Counted from the stretch's first letter, positions 49,144 to 58,304 are shown. The stretch is DNA of 64,000 nt from Bremerella sp. P1 (GCF_028748185.1 NZ_CP118164.1:310001-374000); one strand, 5' to 3'. Notes: generated from the sequence alone by a model not told the origin. Numbers and translations are program-made.

Positions 49144-50628
49144 TCATCCAGCTGGCGTGTCGAGAAACGAGATCAGCCGCACGTCGTGTTGATCGACGAA
49201 CTTTTCCTCGATAGTGAAAAGGGCCGCCAGTAGTGACTTGGGGGTGTTTGCTTTTTCGTGGACAATCGACCACAGGTCGGAAGTCACGGTGATCTGGCCG
49301 TCGATACCGTCGATGCTCAGGCTACAGAAGGTCACGCCGGGATCGTAGTCGACGATCAGGCGGTCGTCCTCAAGGTCTTCTAACCGGTCGATCAATTGCG
49401 GCAAATCGATCGGCTCGGCGGGCTCGAAGGTCACGGTGTCGAACACGTCGGCGAAGATGGCGGCGAACCGGTCGCTGAATAGCTTTTCAGGCTCTTTGAT
49501 CGCGTCGACCATCCGCAACCAAATGACCTTCGACGGATCCTCAGCGGCGAGATGAACGGTTATGGAGTAGTTGAAGTACGGCGTAATGATCGTGGCCGTT
49601 CCGTCCCCCTGGTTAGAGACGTTCATGTCGGCCCGCTTAAACTTGAACTGCTGGCGGAGGGACTGGAATACGTGGTTGATATCGGCGTCGATCTCTTCCT
49701 GCGCGATCTTGGCGATGAACTTCTCGGCCAGGCTGTCGGCACGGGCAGGCTTGGAGTGTTTGCCACGCTGAAAACCAGCAAGATCTTGCACGCGCATGGT
49801 ACGCCGCGCCAGGAGCGTGACGTTTTTGACCTGGCCATTGGATTGACTGGCGGCTTCGCTTCGTTGGTCGAAGAGTTCCGTCATATCGACCAGGGGAAGC
49901 TCTCCGTTTCCGGCAAACCAGGGCGTTTGGTCTTTCTTCGTCGTGAAGAGGGTACTCAGCGTTTGCGGTACGCAGCGTTTCAAGTACTTCTGCAGCGACG
50001 CTGATGTCAGCTGCGTGTTATTGACCAGCGCCGCGGGAGCCTTGCCGCCAAGTGCTTCCACCAGGTGATGTGCCCAGATGCCGTGGCGTAGCGCCGGGCT
50101 GGTGTGAGATGTCTGACCGGACTTGCATGCGGCAAAACAAACACAGTGCGAGCTCGAATTAAAAAACGCCTTGAGCTTCGCATCTTTGAATGCCGCATAG
50201 TTGTATCGCAGATCTTGCGTGTCCAGCATGCCGCTTTCACTCGAGTCGAGCAGCAGAACGATCTTTCGACAGTCCGATTCCTCGAATTGCTCGAACATCC
50301 AACTGAGCTTGATACTGGTATTGGCAAGATCATCCGGATCGGTGTCGTAACACGTGAGGTAGTTCGCACCTTTTTTCGAGAATCCGTACCCGGAGAAATA
50401 GACATAAAGCTGATCGTCTTCCAGCAAGCTCTTGACAGTGCGTTGCAGACGCGACTGGATCGACTGGTGCGTGGCCTGATCGTTGATCAGGGTGACACGG
50501 TCTGCCGCGTCAAACCCATGCTTTTCCAAAACGGCTGAAAACGCGCCGGCATCCGACTCCGCAAAACGAACACGTTGCATCCGCGAGTCCGCGTACTCTT
50601 CAACCGCGATGATAAGGGCAAACTTCAC
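49144..50628 (-). CDS. Caspase-fold protein with both catalytic residues replaced
   Basis: This gene encodes 494 residues from a GTG start at 50628. The N-terminal 230 residues follow the peptidase C14 fold: KFALIIAVEEY, then VYFSGYG, where the catalytic His of FSGHG is Tyr81, and VLLLDSSESG, where the catalytic Cys of DxCHSG is Ser130. LNWM-like LSWMFEQFEESDCRKI and TPWFAGNGELPLV are other family blocks. It is therefore probably not a protease; it may bind partners. The C-terminal half (about 260 residues) is unrecognised. It is alone on the minus strand, beyond the immunity-like cluster. Confidence 0.85.
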   Translation of the reverse strand: MKFALIIAVEEYADSRMQRVRFAESDAGAFSAVLEKHGFDAADRVTLINDQATHQSIQSRLQRTVKSLLEDDQLYVYFSGYGFSKKGANYLTCYDTDPDDLANTSIKLSWMFEQFEESDCRKIVLLLDSSESGMLDTQDLRYNYAAFKDAKLKAFFNSSSHCVCFAACKSGQTSHTSPALRHGIWAHHLVEALGGKAPAALVNNTQLTSASLQKYLKRCVPQTLSTLFTTKKDQTPWFAGNGELPLVDMTELFDQRSEAASQSNGQVKNVTLLARRTMRVQDLAGFQRGKHSKPARADSLAEKFIAKIAQEEIDADINHVFQSLRQQFKFKRADMNVSNQGDGTATIITPYFNYSITVHLAAEDPSKVIWLRMVDAIKEPEKLFSDRFAAIFADVFDTVTFEPAEPIDLPQLIDRLEDLEDDRLIVDYDPGVTFCSLSIDGIDGQITVTSDLWSIVHEKANTPKSLLAALFTIEEKFVDQHDVRLISFLDTPAG

Positions 50629-50752
50629 GATGGCACAAATTGGCAGAAATGCGACGGAAAAAGCTCCGCATTGTAACCCCGAGAAGCAGGGCGTCCAAGT
50701 GATCGTGTCCCATCAGGTGGGGACGGCAACCTAACTTTCGACACCTCTTTCA

Positions 50753-52060
50753 TCAATCAATTCGCTGCCCGGTCTTGGCGTCGTACTTCGCGAGGGTCTC
50801 GAGGAGGTCGTCGCGGTGGGCTACGAACTTGAGTACGAGTTTGCCAGGGAATGACTGAATCGATTCGAGCTTGATGATCTCCGGTACGAGCGACTCGTAG
50901 TCTGCCTGGCGATCGGTTACGTCCAGCTCAATTCGGGCCGTACCGTCGGCGATGCTGATGTAGGGATGGCACACGATGCCGTGCTCTTTTCGGATCAGGG
51001 CTCCGATGTCGTATGCCTTGTCCAGTTTGCGGCCATCTTCTGCCGTGACCACACGGTTCTCATCCTCGGCTGGCATGTTGGCCTTGCTGGGATATTCGTC
51101 CGTAATATTCCGGACCTCGTCTAGGTTCGGCTTGGGGAGATCCGGGCCAATGACCGTGTAACCCTCGGGAACTTCCTGCGAAAAGAGCTGAGGATCGAGC
51201 GGCTGATTGTATTTCAGGTTCTTGTAGGTACTGGTTACCTGGTTATGTTCGTCGAGACGTACGTTGTAGACGATTTCGATCGGATGGCCTGTCTCGATGT
51301 CGGCCCAGATGTCGATCGTCTGGAAGATGACCTGCTTGCCGTCCAGCGACCACAGTTCGCCGTCGGGGCCGACCGGGTTGAGAACGCGGAATCCGACCAC
51401 GCGCTGCTTGGCGATCTCTTTCTCACCCAGTTTTTCGTACGTGATATCGTTGAAGTTGTTGTTCTGTTCGGCTCGTCGCAGATGGTCCTGCATTCGAAGG
51501 ATGAACTGCGCCGGGTTTTCGTACTTCCCGTAGTTCGAATAATCCTCCATGAGCATCGCGGTCTTTGTCTCCGGGATGACCATCAGCATCTTGTCGGCTT
51601 GGAAGTCAAGGATCGAGTAGACGTCGTTGGGCATTTCCATCCGCACCAGGCCAGGCAGCTTGGTGATGCACTTGCCGCTGCCGCTTTCACGCGGCTTGCC
51701 ATCGCCGTGATCAAAGAGCGTACTGATCTCGAAGCTGAGAGTCTCGATCTTGAGGATCTCTCGGGCAACTTGCTCGAATGCCACGGCCTTCGAGGGGTTA
51801 ATCGCGCTGAAGACGATCAAGCCAACCATGACGAACAGAGCAATCGAAGCGGTAATCTTCATACCAGTAAATCTCCTGGAGTGGGTGGGGGACAACTTGT
51901 CTTGGCTGGTAAGTTCAACTTCTCCGCTGATGCGGCTTAACAGTTGCGATACGACCTCGGGCGAAGGACCGGCGGGCACTTCTTCGCGAAGCAACGCTTG
52001 CACGGCCAAGTCGACCGGGTCGTGGGCTGGCTCGTGATTTTGGTTCGGGGTTTCGTTCAT
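50753..52060 (-). CDS. Membrane anti-sigma-like protein with periplasmic LolA-like domain
   Basis: This gene encodes 435 residues, overlapping the sigma factor gene by ATGA, so the two are co-translated. The N-terminal 65 residues are cytoplasmic, a single membrane helix follows (ITASIALFVMVGLIVFSAI), and the rest is periplasmic with a lipid-binding LolA/RseB-like beta pattern (ILKIETLSFEISTLFDHGDG, VRMEMPNDVYSILDFQADKM). It is likely to hold the ECF factor at the membrane and sense an envelope signal. The N-terminal region does not show a clear ZAS motif. Confidence 0.8.
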   Translation of the reverse strand: MNETPNQNHEPAHDPVDLAVQALLREEVPAGPSPEVVSQLLSRISGEVELTSQDKLSPTHSRRFTGMKITASIALFVMVGLIVFSAINPSKAVAFEQVAREILKIETLSFEISTLFDHGDGKPRESGSGKCITKLPGLVRMEMPNDVYSILDFQADKMLMVIPETKTAMLMEDYSNYGKYENPAQFILRMQDHLRRAEQNNNFNDITYEKLGEKEIAKQRVVGFRVLNPVGPDGELWSLDGKQVIFQTIDIWADIETGHPIEIVYNVRLDEHNQVTSTYKNLKYNQPLDPQLFSQEVPEGYTVIGPDLPKPNLDEVRNITDEYPSKANMPAEDENRVVTAEDGRKLDKAYDIGALIRKEHGIVCHPYISIADGTARIELDVTDRQADYESLVPEIIKLESIQSFPGKLVLKFVAHRDDLLETLAKYDAKTGQRID

Positions 52061-52587
52061 GGATTGGTCCTCAACTTTGAATTGCTGTCGTCTTCAGTGA
52101 GGCGCTGACGCAGCCGTTCACGGATCCGATGCAGGAGAACACGTACGTTGCCCGATTTGAGGCCTAAGTGCTCGGCGATCTCGTTGTCCGACCACTCTTG
52201 GAAGTAACGCAAAGAAAAGATCAACGCATGCTGCTCAGGCAAATCGGCGAGTTGCTCTCGCAAGTGTTCGACCAAATCGCGATCGGCAGCCTGGGTGGAT
52301 GGGTCATGGCCTGCCTGATCGCGGATGGCTTGTTCCGCCCAGGCATCCTGCCGGCGTTGGCGGCTTTCACGCTGGCGTAGTAGATCGATCGCACGTCGAG
52401 TTGCGATTTGCACCAGGAACCTCGGCCAGTTCTCAACGACTTGTCGTTGGCTTTGGCGAACGGCATCGGCAAAGGTTTCCTGGAAGCAGTCATTGGCGTC
52501 TTCGGCGTTGCCGACCAAGCGATAGGCCGTCTTCCAGACCAGGGGGCCTTGAAGCCGTATGATGCCTGGCCAGTCGATCGAGTCCAT
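52057..52587 (-). CDS. ECF-family RNA polymerase sigma factor
   Basis: This gene encodes 176 residues with AGGAG seven bases before the ATG. Region 2 is AYRLVGNAEDANDCFQETF, typical of planctomycete ECF factors; region 4 is LPEQHALIFSLRYFQEWSDN then EIAEHLGLKSGNVRVLLHRI. It would direct RNA polymerase to a stress or envelope regulon. It is the first gene of an operon with the membrane anti-sigma-like protein and is separated from the divergent gene by 377 bases. Confidence 0.93.
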   Translation of the reverse strand: MDSIDWPGIIRLQGPLVWKTAYRLVGNAEDANDCFQETFADAVRQSQRQVVENWPRFLVQIATRRAIDLLRQRESRQRRQDAWAEQAIRDQAGHDPSTQAADRDLVEHLREQLADLPEQHALIFSLRYFQEWSDNEIAEHLGLKSGNVRVLLHRIRERLRQRLTEDDSNSKLRTNP

Positions 52588-52964
52588 AGATGTCTCCTGA
52601 TTCTTAATCGTCGGTTACAAGCTATGTCGCAGGCCGCAGCGGATGTGTTACAGCCTTTTTTGGGAAATTCCCGCCCCCGAGTCGCTTCGCGGCCTGCCTG
52701 ACCCGGTCACATTGCTATATCCCAGTCCGCTATTGCGAGACCGCCTAAACAGATCGACATTATCTGGGTGCTCTGACGACCAACCTAATGTCTGGGGGCC
52801 ACTGGCCCTCTGGCCAGTGCATGGCGTGTCGCTTTGGTAAGAAACTGGTGCTTTCCGCGGAAAACAACATAGGCAACGACCCTCGCAGTGGTATAAATTC
52901 GGAAATCTGACAGTCGATTGAGTGCGCGAATCGAGTTTAGATACTTAATCTAGAGGTCTATTCG
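52588..52964. other. Divergent intergenic stretch with one repeat
   Basis: No gene seen. On the minus strand there are two TGTAAC hexamers near 52612 and 52638 that might be ECF -35 elements, but spacing to a -10 is not clear. One family A palindrome variant lies at 52799-52824. Confidence 0.4.
52799..52824 (-). repeat. Dispersed palindrome, family A, divergent copy
   Basis: CCACTGGCC and GGCCAGTG pair around CTCT. It keeps the CACTG ends and AGGG centre of the family but not the CACAC flank, so membership is tentative. Confidence 0.4.
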
Positions 52965-53396
52965 ATGCGCTACGCTAGCTATCTACTTTCTGTCGTCCTT
53001 CTTTTTTCGCTCGCGCTGCCCGTGGCGGCTCATGATTCAGCGAGCCGCGGATCGCGTTTCTGGCTATCTCCCTTCCTCCCTTCGTCGGTAAACCTTTTCC
53101 GGTCATGCCTTGAGGACGAGGAAGTAGAGGAAGAGGTCGTTGAAGAAGACCTGGAAGAAGAAGAGACCTCGGTTGCGAGTGACATTGAAGAGTGGGTGAC
53201 ACGATTCGCCGAAAATGTGCTCGATCTGGATGAAACCGAAACCGAGCAGTTCGTTGCCGACTTCAATGAGATCGTCGAAGATCTGGGAGTTGATCCCGAC
53301 GAAGTTCACCCCTGCCTGGGCTTCAAAATCGTGCTCTTCCTGGCCCTGCGTGAACTGTTGGACCAAGCGGACAGCGAGGTCGAAGCAGCGACCTAG
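52965..53396 (+). CDS. Secreted acidic protein
   Basis: This gene encodes 143 residues; TAGAGG precedes the ATG. A signal peptide (YLLSVVLLFSLALPVAAHD) is followed by a strongly acidic run (EDEEVEEEVVEEDLEEEETS) and a helical acidic domain with one Cys pair (SCLEDE, HPCLGF). Function unknown. An acidic exported protein of this kind could bind cations. Confidence 0.75.
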   Translation: MRYASYLLSVVLLFSLALPVAAHDSASRGSRFWLSPFLPSSVNLFRSCLEDEEVEEEVVEEDLEEEETSVASDIEEWVTRFAENVLDLDETETEQFVADFNEIVEDLGVDPDEVHPCLGFKIVLFLALRELLDQADSEVEAAT

Positions 53397-53477
53397 TTCT
53401 GGTCGATTGACATCGTGGCACGCTTGCAGCCGACGCGTGATGCACAACCACTTCTTTGAATCAAGCGAGGCCTCCTG

Positions 53478-53855
53478 ATGCCGCTGGGTACTGGAGAACT
53501 GAAACGACAAATGGCAGGCAGTGGGGCGTTCGCGGTTGTTTCCCTGCATGTCGAACGAACCGAAAAGCCCGTTGCTTTGACCGTTTCGCCTGAGGCCAAG
53601 TTGACCGAAGGCGAATTCTACTTACCGGCCGTGCAGGTTGGCATCGAGCATGTATGGGCCTGCTCGCTCACGGGAACAGACGAACTGCCACATTTCAAGG
53701 TAGACGTACGGCAGATCAAGACTACGGCGGTCGACACCTCGGTGATGATGGTTGTTTACGCTACGATCCTCGCCGTATGTGACGCCTTAGACCTCGATCC
53801 AAAACAGTTCGCCGAGCTCGACTTCGAAAACCGCCGCCTGTCACTGGTTCTCTAA
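53478..53855 (+). CDS. Free-standing EF-G domain IV-like protein
   Basis: This gene encodes 125 residues with GAGG nine bases before the ATG. The order GSGAFAVVSLHVERTEKP, FYLPAVQVGIEHVWACSLTG, FKVDVRQIKTTAVDTSVMMV follows elongation factor G domain IV (FAxVxLxVEP, IPxEYIPAVxxGI, DSSxxAF), but there is no GTPase or other EF-G domain here. Domain IV normally enters the ribosomal A site. This could be a ribosome-binding or a recruited fold with another role. The family call is from the alignment of motifs by eye. Confidence 0.65.
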   Translation: MPLGTGELKRQMAGSGAFAVVSLHVERTEKPVALTVSPEAKLTEGEFYLPAVQVGIEHVWACSLTGTDELPHFKVDVRQIKTTAVDTSVMMVVYATILAVCDALDLDPKQFAELDFENRRLSLVL

Positions 53856-53892
53856 AACGCGGATAGGCCAGCGGCTCACCGGATAGGCGTCA

Positions 53893-54129
53893 TCAGCTGC
53901 GAGTCTTTGGAAACAGCCGCGCCCCGATCGCCGCACCACACAGTGCCAAGACAAACGGGCCGGGCATCACCAACAGAAAAACCCACTCACTCGGACCGAA
54001 CATCGATCTCACCCAAAGGCCGGTCGCTATACTTCCGCCGAACCCCAGGATCGCACCCAACAGCGTGGCCCACCACTTCCCAGGTTCGATTGCCCGCGTG
54101 AACCATCGAATCGCCCATTGCTCTAGCAT
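53893..54129 (-). CDS. Small integral membrane protein
   Basis: This gene encodes 78 residues with AAGGG six bases before the ATG. Two hydrophobic helices (WWATLLGAILGFGGSIATGL and VFLLVMPGPFVLALCGAAIG) form a Gly-rich hairpin. Unrecognised. It converges on the domain IV-like gene. Confidence 0.65.
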   Translation of the reverse strand: MLEQWAIRWFTRAIEPGKWWATLLGAILGFGGSIATGLWVRSMFGPSEWVFLLVMPGPFVLALCGAAIGARLFPKTRS

Positions 54130-54195
54130 GACTGCCCTTTAGCTGCGAGGCACCGTCCGCAAGCGGAATTCGGGTACCATCGCTCCGGAAAACTC

Positions 54196-54753
54196 CTACG
54201 ACGACACCAACGTATGGTTCCATTCGGTCGACAGCAAGCCGTAAACAACATGGCTCAAGTAGCGCCCGTTGATCGACTCTACTTCGCGGACGGTGCCTTC
54301 GGCGGTGAAGCCTAGCCGCTCGGGAATGGCTCGGCTCTTGGCGTTTTCGGTCGCGCAGCGGATTTCGACGCGGTGCAGTCCAAGCTGCGTGAACGCGTGG
54401 GAAATATAGGCCGCACAGGCTTTGGTCATGATGCCTTGTCCTTGGGCCTGTTGGGAAAGCCAATAGCCCAGGGAAGTCGACTTGTTTCGCCAGTCGATCT
54501 TGTGCATACCGATGACACCGACAATGTTCTGCCCGGCGCGAATGGCTGTCTGAAATCCGTTGTCTTCGCCGAGCTGCTGCAGCGTGGTGGCGATGAAGGC
54601 CTCGACATCGGCGACCGATTTCGTCGACGGGACCCACGGCATCCAAGGGCTGAGGTGCTCGCGGTTGGCATCGACTGCGGCAAACAACTCTTGAGCGTGC
54701 CGTGGTGCGAGAAGTTCGAGACGAAGATTGGGTTCGAGGTGATAGGCGAACAT
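54196..54753 (-). CDS. GNAT-family N-acetyltransferase (RimJ/RimL-like)
   Basis: This gene encodes 185 residues from the ATG at 54753; a longer frame has extra residues without family signal. LRLELLAPRHAQELFAAVDA opens the fold, GVIGMHKIDW and LGYWLSQQAQGQGIMTKACA contain the acetyl-CoA loop, and CATENAKSRAIPERLGF is the RimJ/RimL signature. It would acetylate a protein N-terminus or a small amine. Monocistronic. Confidence 0.9.
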   Translation of the reverse strand: MFAYHLEPNLRLELLAPRHAQELFAAVDANREHLSPWMPWVPSTKSVADVEAFIATTLQQLGEDNGFQTAIRAGQNIVGVIGMHKIDWRNKSTSLGYWLSQQAQGQGIMTKACAAYISHAFTQLGLHRVEIRCATENAKSRAIPERLGFTAEGTVREVESINGRYLSHVVYGLLSTEWNHTLVSS

Positions 54754-54956
54754 GGATGCATGCTTTACTGAAATCAGGGTGTGCCTGGTAATGGCCACAC
54801 CGGACAAGGGACATGGTCGCAAACGTTTCTTACGGATGTCTTACCATTGGCAACATATCAGTCTATCAGCTGTTATCATGTGGCCAGCAATAACCGTCTA
54901 CTTATAGGTGATAGGCAGACACTTCCTTTCGTTAAGGTGTTCGCTAAGAGAAATAC

Positions 54957-55481
54957 ATGAACCAACTCTGCCGATTGAACACGATTCCCCTTGCGATCTC
55001 CCTGTTGCTGCTGGCCGTCAATGGCTGTGGGTCACCATCAGGACCGCCGAAACCAAGTCCGGCCGGCTATAAGACCGTTACGTTCCCCAATGGGCCTGTG
55101 CAATTTTCGGTACCTGAATCGTATTCCGAAAGTTCCGAGCCGGATGACACCGTGGTCATCACGCCTGGGGAGGATGCGAACATCACGTTGCGTTTCAACT
55201 TGCACGTTCTCCCAGGCGATCTCGCCGAGGAATTCCTGAAGTCGCAAGCCGAAGAGAAGGGGTTGAAGTTGACGCCCATCGGCGACAAGACGACGTTCTC
55301 CGAAGGCGGAACGCATAGCGAAGGCGGTCGCGACTACGAGATGAAATTCTGGCAAATTGCCTTCGGAGATTCCCTAGTAATCATGTCCGCCGAAATGGAC
55401 AAAAAGCACAAGGGAGATCAAGTCGTTAAAGATTGCTTAAGCGAGGCATCGAAGATCATCGAATCGATGCAGAAATATTAA
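54957..55481 (+). CDS. Lipoprotein of unknown function
   Basis: This gene encodes 174 residues with AAGAG before the ATG. The signal peptide ends AVNGC, a lipobox. The mature domain (VTFPNGPVQFSVPESYSESS, VVITPGEDANITLRFNLHVL) and a C-terminal helix (VVKDCLSEASKIIESMQKY) suggest a small periplasmic sensor-type fold. The next gene starts 12 bases after the stop, so the two form an operon. Confidence 0.8.
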   Translation: MNQLCRLNTIPLAISLLLLAVNGCGSPSGPPKPSPAGYKTVTFPNGPVQFSVPESYSESSEPDDTVVITPGEDANITLRFNLHVLPGDLAEEFLKSQAEEKGLKLTPIGDKTTFSEGGTHSEGGRDYEMKFWQIAFGDSLVIMSAEMDKKHKGDQVVKDCLSEASKIIESMQKY

Positions 55482-55492
55482 CGGCACATCCC

Positions 55493-56584
55493 ATGGATAA
55501 TCCATCGTTCACTCTCAACAATCGGCGATCGCATTGGCTCAGTCAGTGCGTTTGCCTTTTGGTCTGCACGGCAGGGCTCGTTTCCTGCCGCCCCGACCCC
55601 GCGGTGGAATTGAACAAACCCAAAGAGTGGCTGCTGACGAAACAGGTCGACGCGCAAACGGTTATCTCACGAGGTGATAGTCCGCCACGCCCTACCGTTG
55701 GGATGGTCTTTGATCGTCCGGATCGTCAACGAGAAATACCGATCGATCAGGCTGCCGAACTGATCGCCGCCAACCAGGACCAGCTTCCCGAACTCGAGTG
55801 GCTCTGGTTTGACGGGACTGAGCTATCCGACCAGGGGCTACTGGCGCTTTCGGACGTTGGTCACCTGAAGATTATCAGCGTGGTGGGGACCAACGTCAGT
55901 GATTCCGCGGTCCAACAGTTCCAACAAACCCTGCCTGAGTGCCGAGTCGATCATGTCCTGAACCGCGCCCCAGTCGGCATTCGCTTGGGAGAGTCGAAGG
56001 TTTCGTGGCAAGACGTTCGACCACTTTGGCAGGAGGCTGGCAAAGTGCCCGATCATCCGCGTCCCAAGAGCTTGGACGTGAAACAGGTTTACGCGACGAA
56101 CACTGACGAGCGGTTGCATTTCTTCTTCCGCGTGCGTGATACGCCGCCAGAGATCGTGCAAGGGAGCGGCTTCAAGTCGTTCGCTTTGTTCATCGATACC
56201 GATAACGACCCCGCCACCGGTTCGGTCGACAAAGATGGGCTGCGGGAAGGTTACGACCTGAGGCTCGACGTGATGACGCGTACCAGGTTTGCCACCGAAG
56301 ATCGCCCTCAATCCCGCGGCCTGGTCCTCCGGCTTGGCCGCATCCCTGACGGCGAGTCACACACGCATCTCCGGGGTTCGCTGGGCGAATGGTACACCGG
56401 TGATGACAACGCGATGATCGGCTACGACGACGATGGGATCGAAGTCGCGTTGCCGCTGGACATGCTGGGTATCGAGCGTGGGCAAACGCTTCGACTCACG
56501 ATTGAAGATGGTCACACGCGTTCTTCACCGCGAAGCACAAGTTACGAGGACTCGTTCAGCCGGGCATCGTACGAGTTAGACTAA
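55493..56584 (+). CDS. Secreted protein with small LRR-like and C-terminal beta domain
   Basis: This gene encodes 363 residues from the ATG at 55493; an earlier start would overlap the upstream gene. A hydrophobic N-terminus (LSQCVCLLVCTAGLVSC) has a lipobox-like AGLVSC. LPELEWLWFDGTELSDQGLL and KIISVVGTNVSDSAVQQF are leucine-rich-repeat-like. The C-terminal half (LHFFFRVRDTPPEIVQGSGF, LFIDTDNDPATGSVDKDG) resembles a carbohydrate-binding or DOMON-type beta domain. The gene overlaps the convergent one by four bases. Confidence 0.75.
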   Translation: MDNPSFTLNNRRSHWLSQCVCLLVCTAGLVSCRPDPAVELNKPKEWLLTKQVDAQTVISRGDSPPRPTVGMVFDRPDRQREIPIDQAAELIAANQDQLPELEWLWFDGTELSDQGLLALSDVGHLKIISVVGTNVSDSAVQQFQQTLPECRVDHVLNRAPVGIRLGESKVSWQDVRPLWQEAGKVPDHPRPKSLDVKQVYATNTDERLHFFFRVRDTPPEIVQGSGFKSFALFIDTDNDPATGSVDKDGLREGYDLRLDVMTRTRFATEDRPQSRGLVLRLGRIPDGESHTHLRGSLGEWYTGDDNAMIGYDDDGIEVALPLDMLGIERGQTLRLTIEDGHTRSSPRSTSYEDSFSRASYELD

Positions 56585-57030
56585 GGAATCTGCTGCCCCT
56601 CCGCATCCAACCCCAATACGCGGCACGCCACCCCGATCGTCGCCCACACGATGACCAAGACGTGCGATGCCCACAGGCAAGCGACGCCTGCGAAACGTGG
56701 TTCCAGGTGAATATTCGGGAACATCGTGATGGCGACAAGCATGCCCGTAGCGATCCCAGCGGCCACCAGCGCGCCGCCCCACTGGCGCAAAGCCAGGCAG
56801 AAAAAGGATACCCAAAACAGCCCTTCTGCGATCAACATCGCCAGTCCGAAGAACCAAAGAAATGGATGGATCAGGGTGACTAAAATCACCCAGCCTGCGT
56901 TACCATCGGAGTCGATCGGTAAAAACAGGAACGCGTACCAAAGCCCCAGCGGCGCGATCACGCGGACCGCAGCGACCGCGAAACTAAGATAAGGCCACGG
57001 ACCTGAACTGGGTTGATTATTGGGGGGCAA
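56581..57030 (-). CDS. Integral membrane protein, unknown function
   Basis: This gene encodes about 149 residues from a TTG start at 57030, with no good ribosome site, so the start is uncertain. Four hydrophobic helices are visible (AVAAVRVIAPLGLWYAFLFL, VILVTLIHPFLWFFGLAMLI, GLFWVSFFCLALRQWGGALV, ACLWASHVLVIVWATIGVAC). It follows the gene at 57072 by 41 bases on the same strand. Confidence 0.65.
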   Translation of the reverse strand: MPPNNQPSSGPWPYLSFAVAAVRVIAPLGLWYAFLFLPIDSDGNAGWVILVTLIHPFLWFFGLAMLIAEGLFWVSFFCLALRQWGGALVAAGIATGMLVAITMFPNIHLEPRFAGVACLWASHVLVIVWATIGVACRVLGLDAEGQQIP

Positions 57031-57071
57031 GACCTTGGTTCCGATGGGCTCAAACTCTGAGGATTCGCTGA

Positions 57072-58049
57072 CTACCAGCCGTGCGGAATCGGCCAGCCGA
57101 TCTTTTGGGAATCAACCTCGACCATGCGTGTCTGCGCGTTGCCGCCCAACTCTTGGAACATGCCTGGGTCGTGAACCAGCGGCAGGCGGTTGCCATTGGC
57201 GGCGTCGGCAAACTCCAGCAGGCAGTGCCCAATATCGCCTCCTTCAATTTGCCACCGGATCGCATGGCTACCGCCGGCCAGTTCCAGGACGTGCTCGCTG
57301 ACCTTCTTGCGATCGTCCCCCAAGGTTTCGATCACCTTGCCATCGAGCGACAGCGTTGCGTAGCCCCGGTTACTCGATCCGCCTGCGTGTCGCACGCGTA
57401 CGGTAAGTTCCTTCGGCAGACGCAGTTCGCCACGGAAGTCGATCTGGATGCCATCTGACGGCAGGTCCGCATGGTCGAGCAGCGATGGTGCCAGGACCTT
57501 TCCGTTGTTGTAGTGGAACGCCACGCCGGTGGCCTTATTCTCGATCGTAGCCATGCCAATCAGACCTGGCGATGCCTGTGAGTTATCGCCGGGCAAATCG
57601 CTTGAAGACTGGGGTGGGGCATCACGAAGATCGAACGTCACGGTCACGTCATAGGTGGAACGACCATTGGGACTGTCGACCAGGTGGATCACGATATGGT
57701 CGTCGAACGTTTCCAACGCGGCCGTATCGCGACCTTGATGCACCGTCATGCGGGCCGAGGCAAAGTCGACTGGCTCGTTCAGCAGCGACCGATGCACTTT
57801 CTCGGCCAGGGTAGGGGAGCCTTGCGGATTCCACCCGGCATCGTTGATGGTCACGCGGGTCGGCCACGCCCAGTGACGGTGGACCCATAACGTCTCCTGC
57901 TCGCTGATGATCAAACGGTCACTTCCGTCGACATCGGCCACAATACGCAGCGAAATCGTTCCATCGGCAGGTTCCGCCCCCTCCATCGATGCGATGCCCA
58001 GGCCCAGGGTGAGAACAGCCAAGAAGGCGGCTTGAATCGGTTTCATCAT
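57072..58049 (-). CDS. Secreted protein of unknown function
   Basis: This gene encodes 325 residues from the ATG at 58049 (GGGAG five bases upstream). A signal peptide (KPIQAAFLAVLTLGLGIASM) precedes a beta-rich protein. The region VAFHYNNGKVLAPSLLDHAD, then LRLPKELTVRVRHAGGSSNR resembles a galactose-binding/PA14-like beta sandwich. Function unknown. It is first in a two-gene unit with the membrane protein. Confidence 0.75.
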   Translation of the reverse strand: MMKPIQAAFLAVLTLGLGIASMEGAEPADGTISLRIVADVDGSDRLIISEQETLWVHRHWAWPTRVTINDAGWNPQGSPTLAEKVHRSLLNEPVDFASARMTVHQGRDTAALETFDDHIVIHLVDSPNGRSTYDVTVTFDLRDAPPQSSSDLPGDNSQASPGLIGMATIENKATGVAFHYNNGKVLAPSLLDHADLPSDGIQIDFRGELRLPKELTVRVRHAGGSSNRGYATLSLDGKVIETLGDDRKKVSEHVLELAGGSHAIRWQIEGGDIGHCLLEFADAANGNRLPLVHDPGMFQELGGNAQTRMVEVDSQKIGWPIPHGW

Positions 58050-58304
58050 GGTTCTCCCGTGCGATGCATCCAACTGGCGACTCGTGTTGCAGACTCGTTA
58101 GTGAGACGAACCAGTCAGGGAGACGGTTTTGCGGTCGCCGTCGACGTGGCATGGCCTCAACCTTCAGGGGGTAGGCAAAGAATCTCCCGATACGCAATGC
58201 CCCCGGCGAACAAGCCCTGAAATGGCCTGAAGGGGGCCGAATTTCGCCAAATTGCCCAATCTGCGGGTGACAATATTTCGTAAGCCAATGAGGCACAAGT
58301 TCAT
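58050..58304. other. Divergent intergenic stretch
   Basis: No gene supported in this stretch. It lies between the secreted-protein gene and the promoter of the fourth module. Confidence 0.4.
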
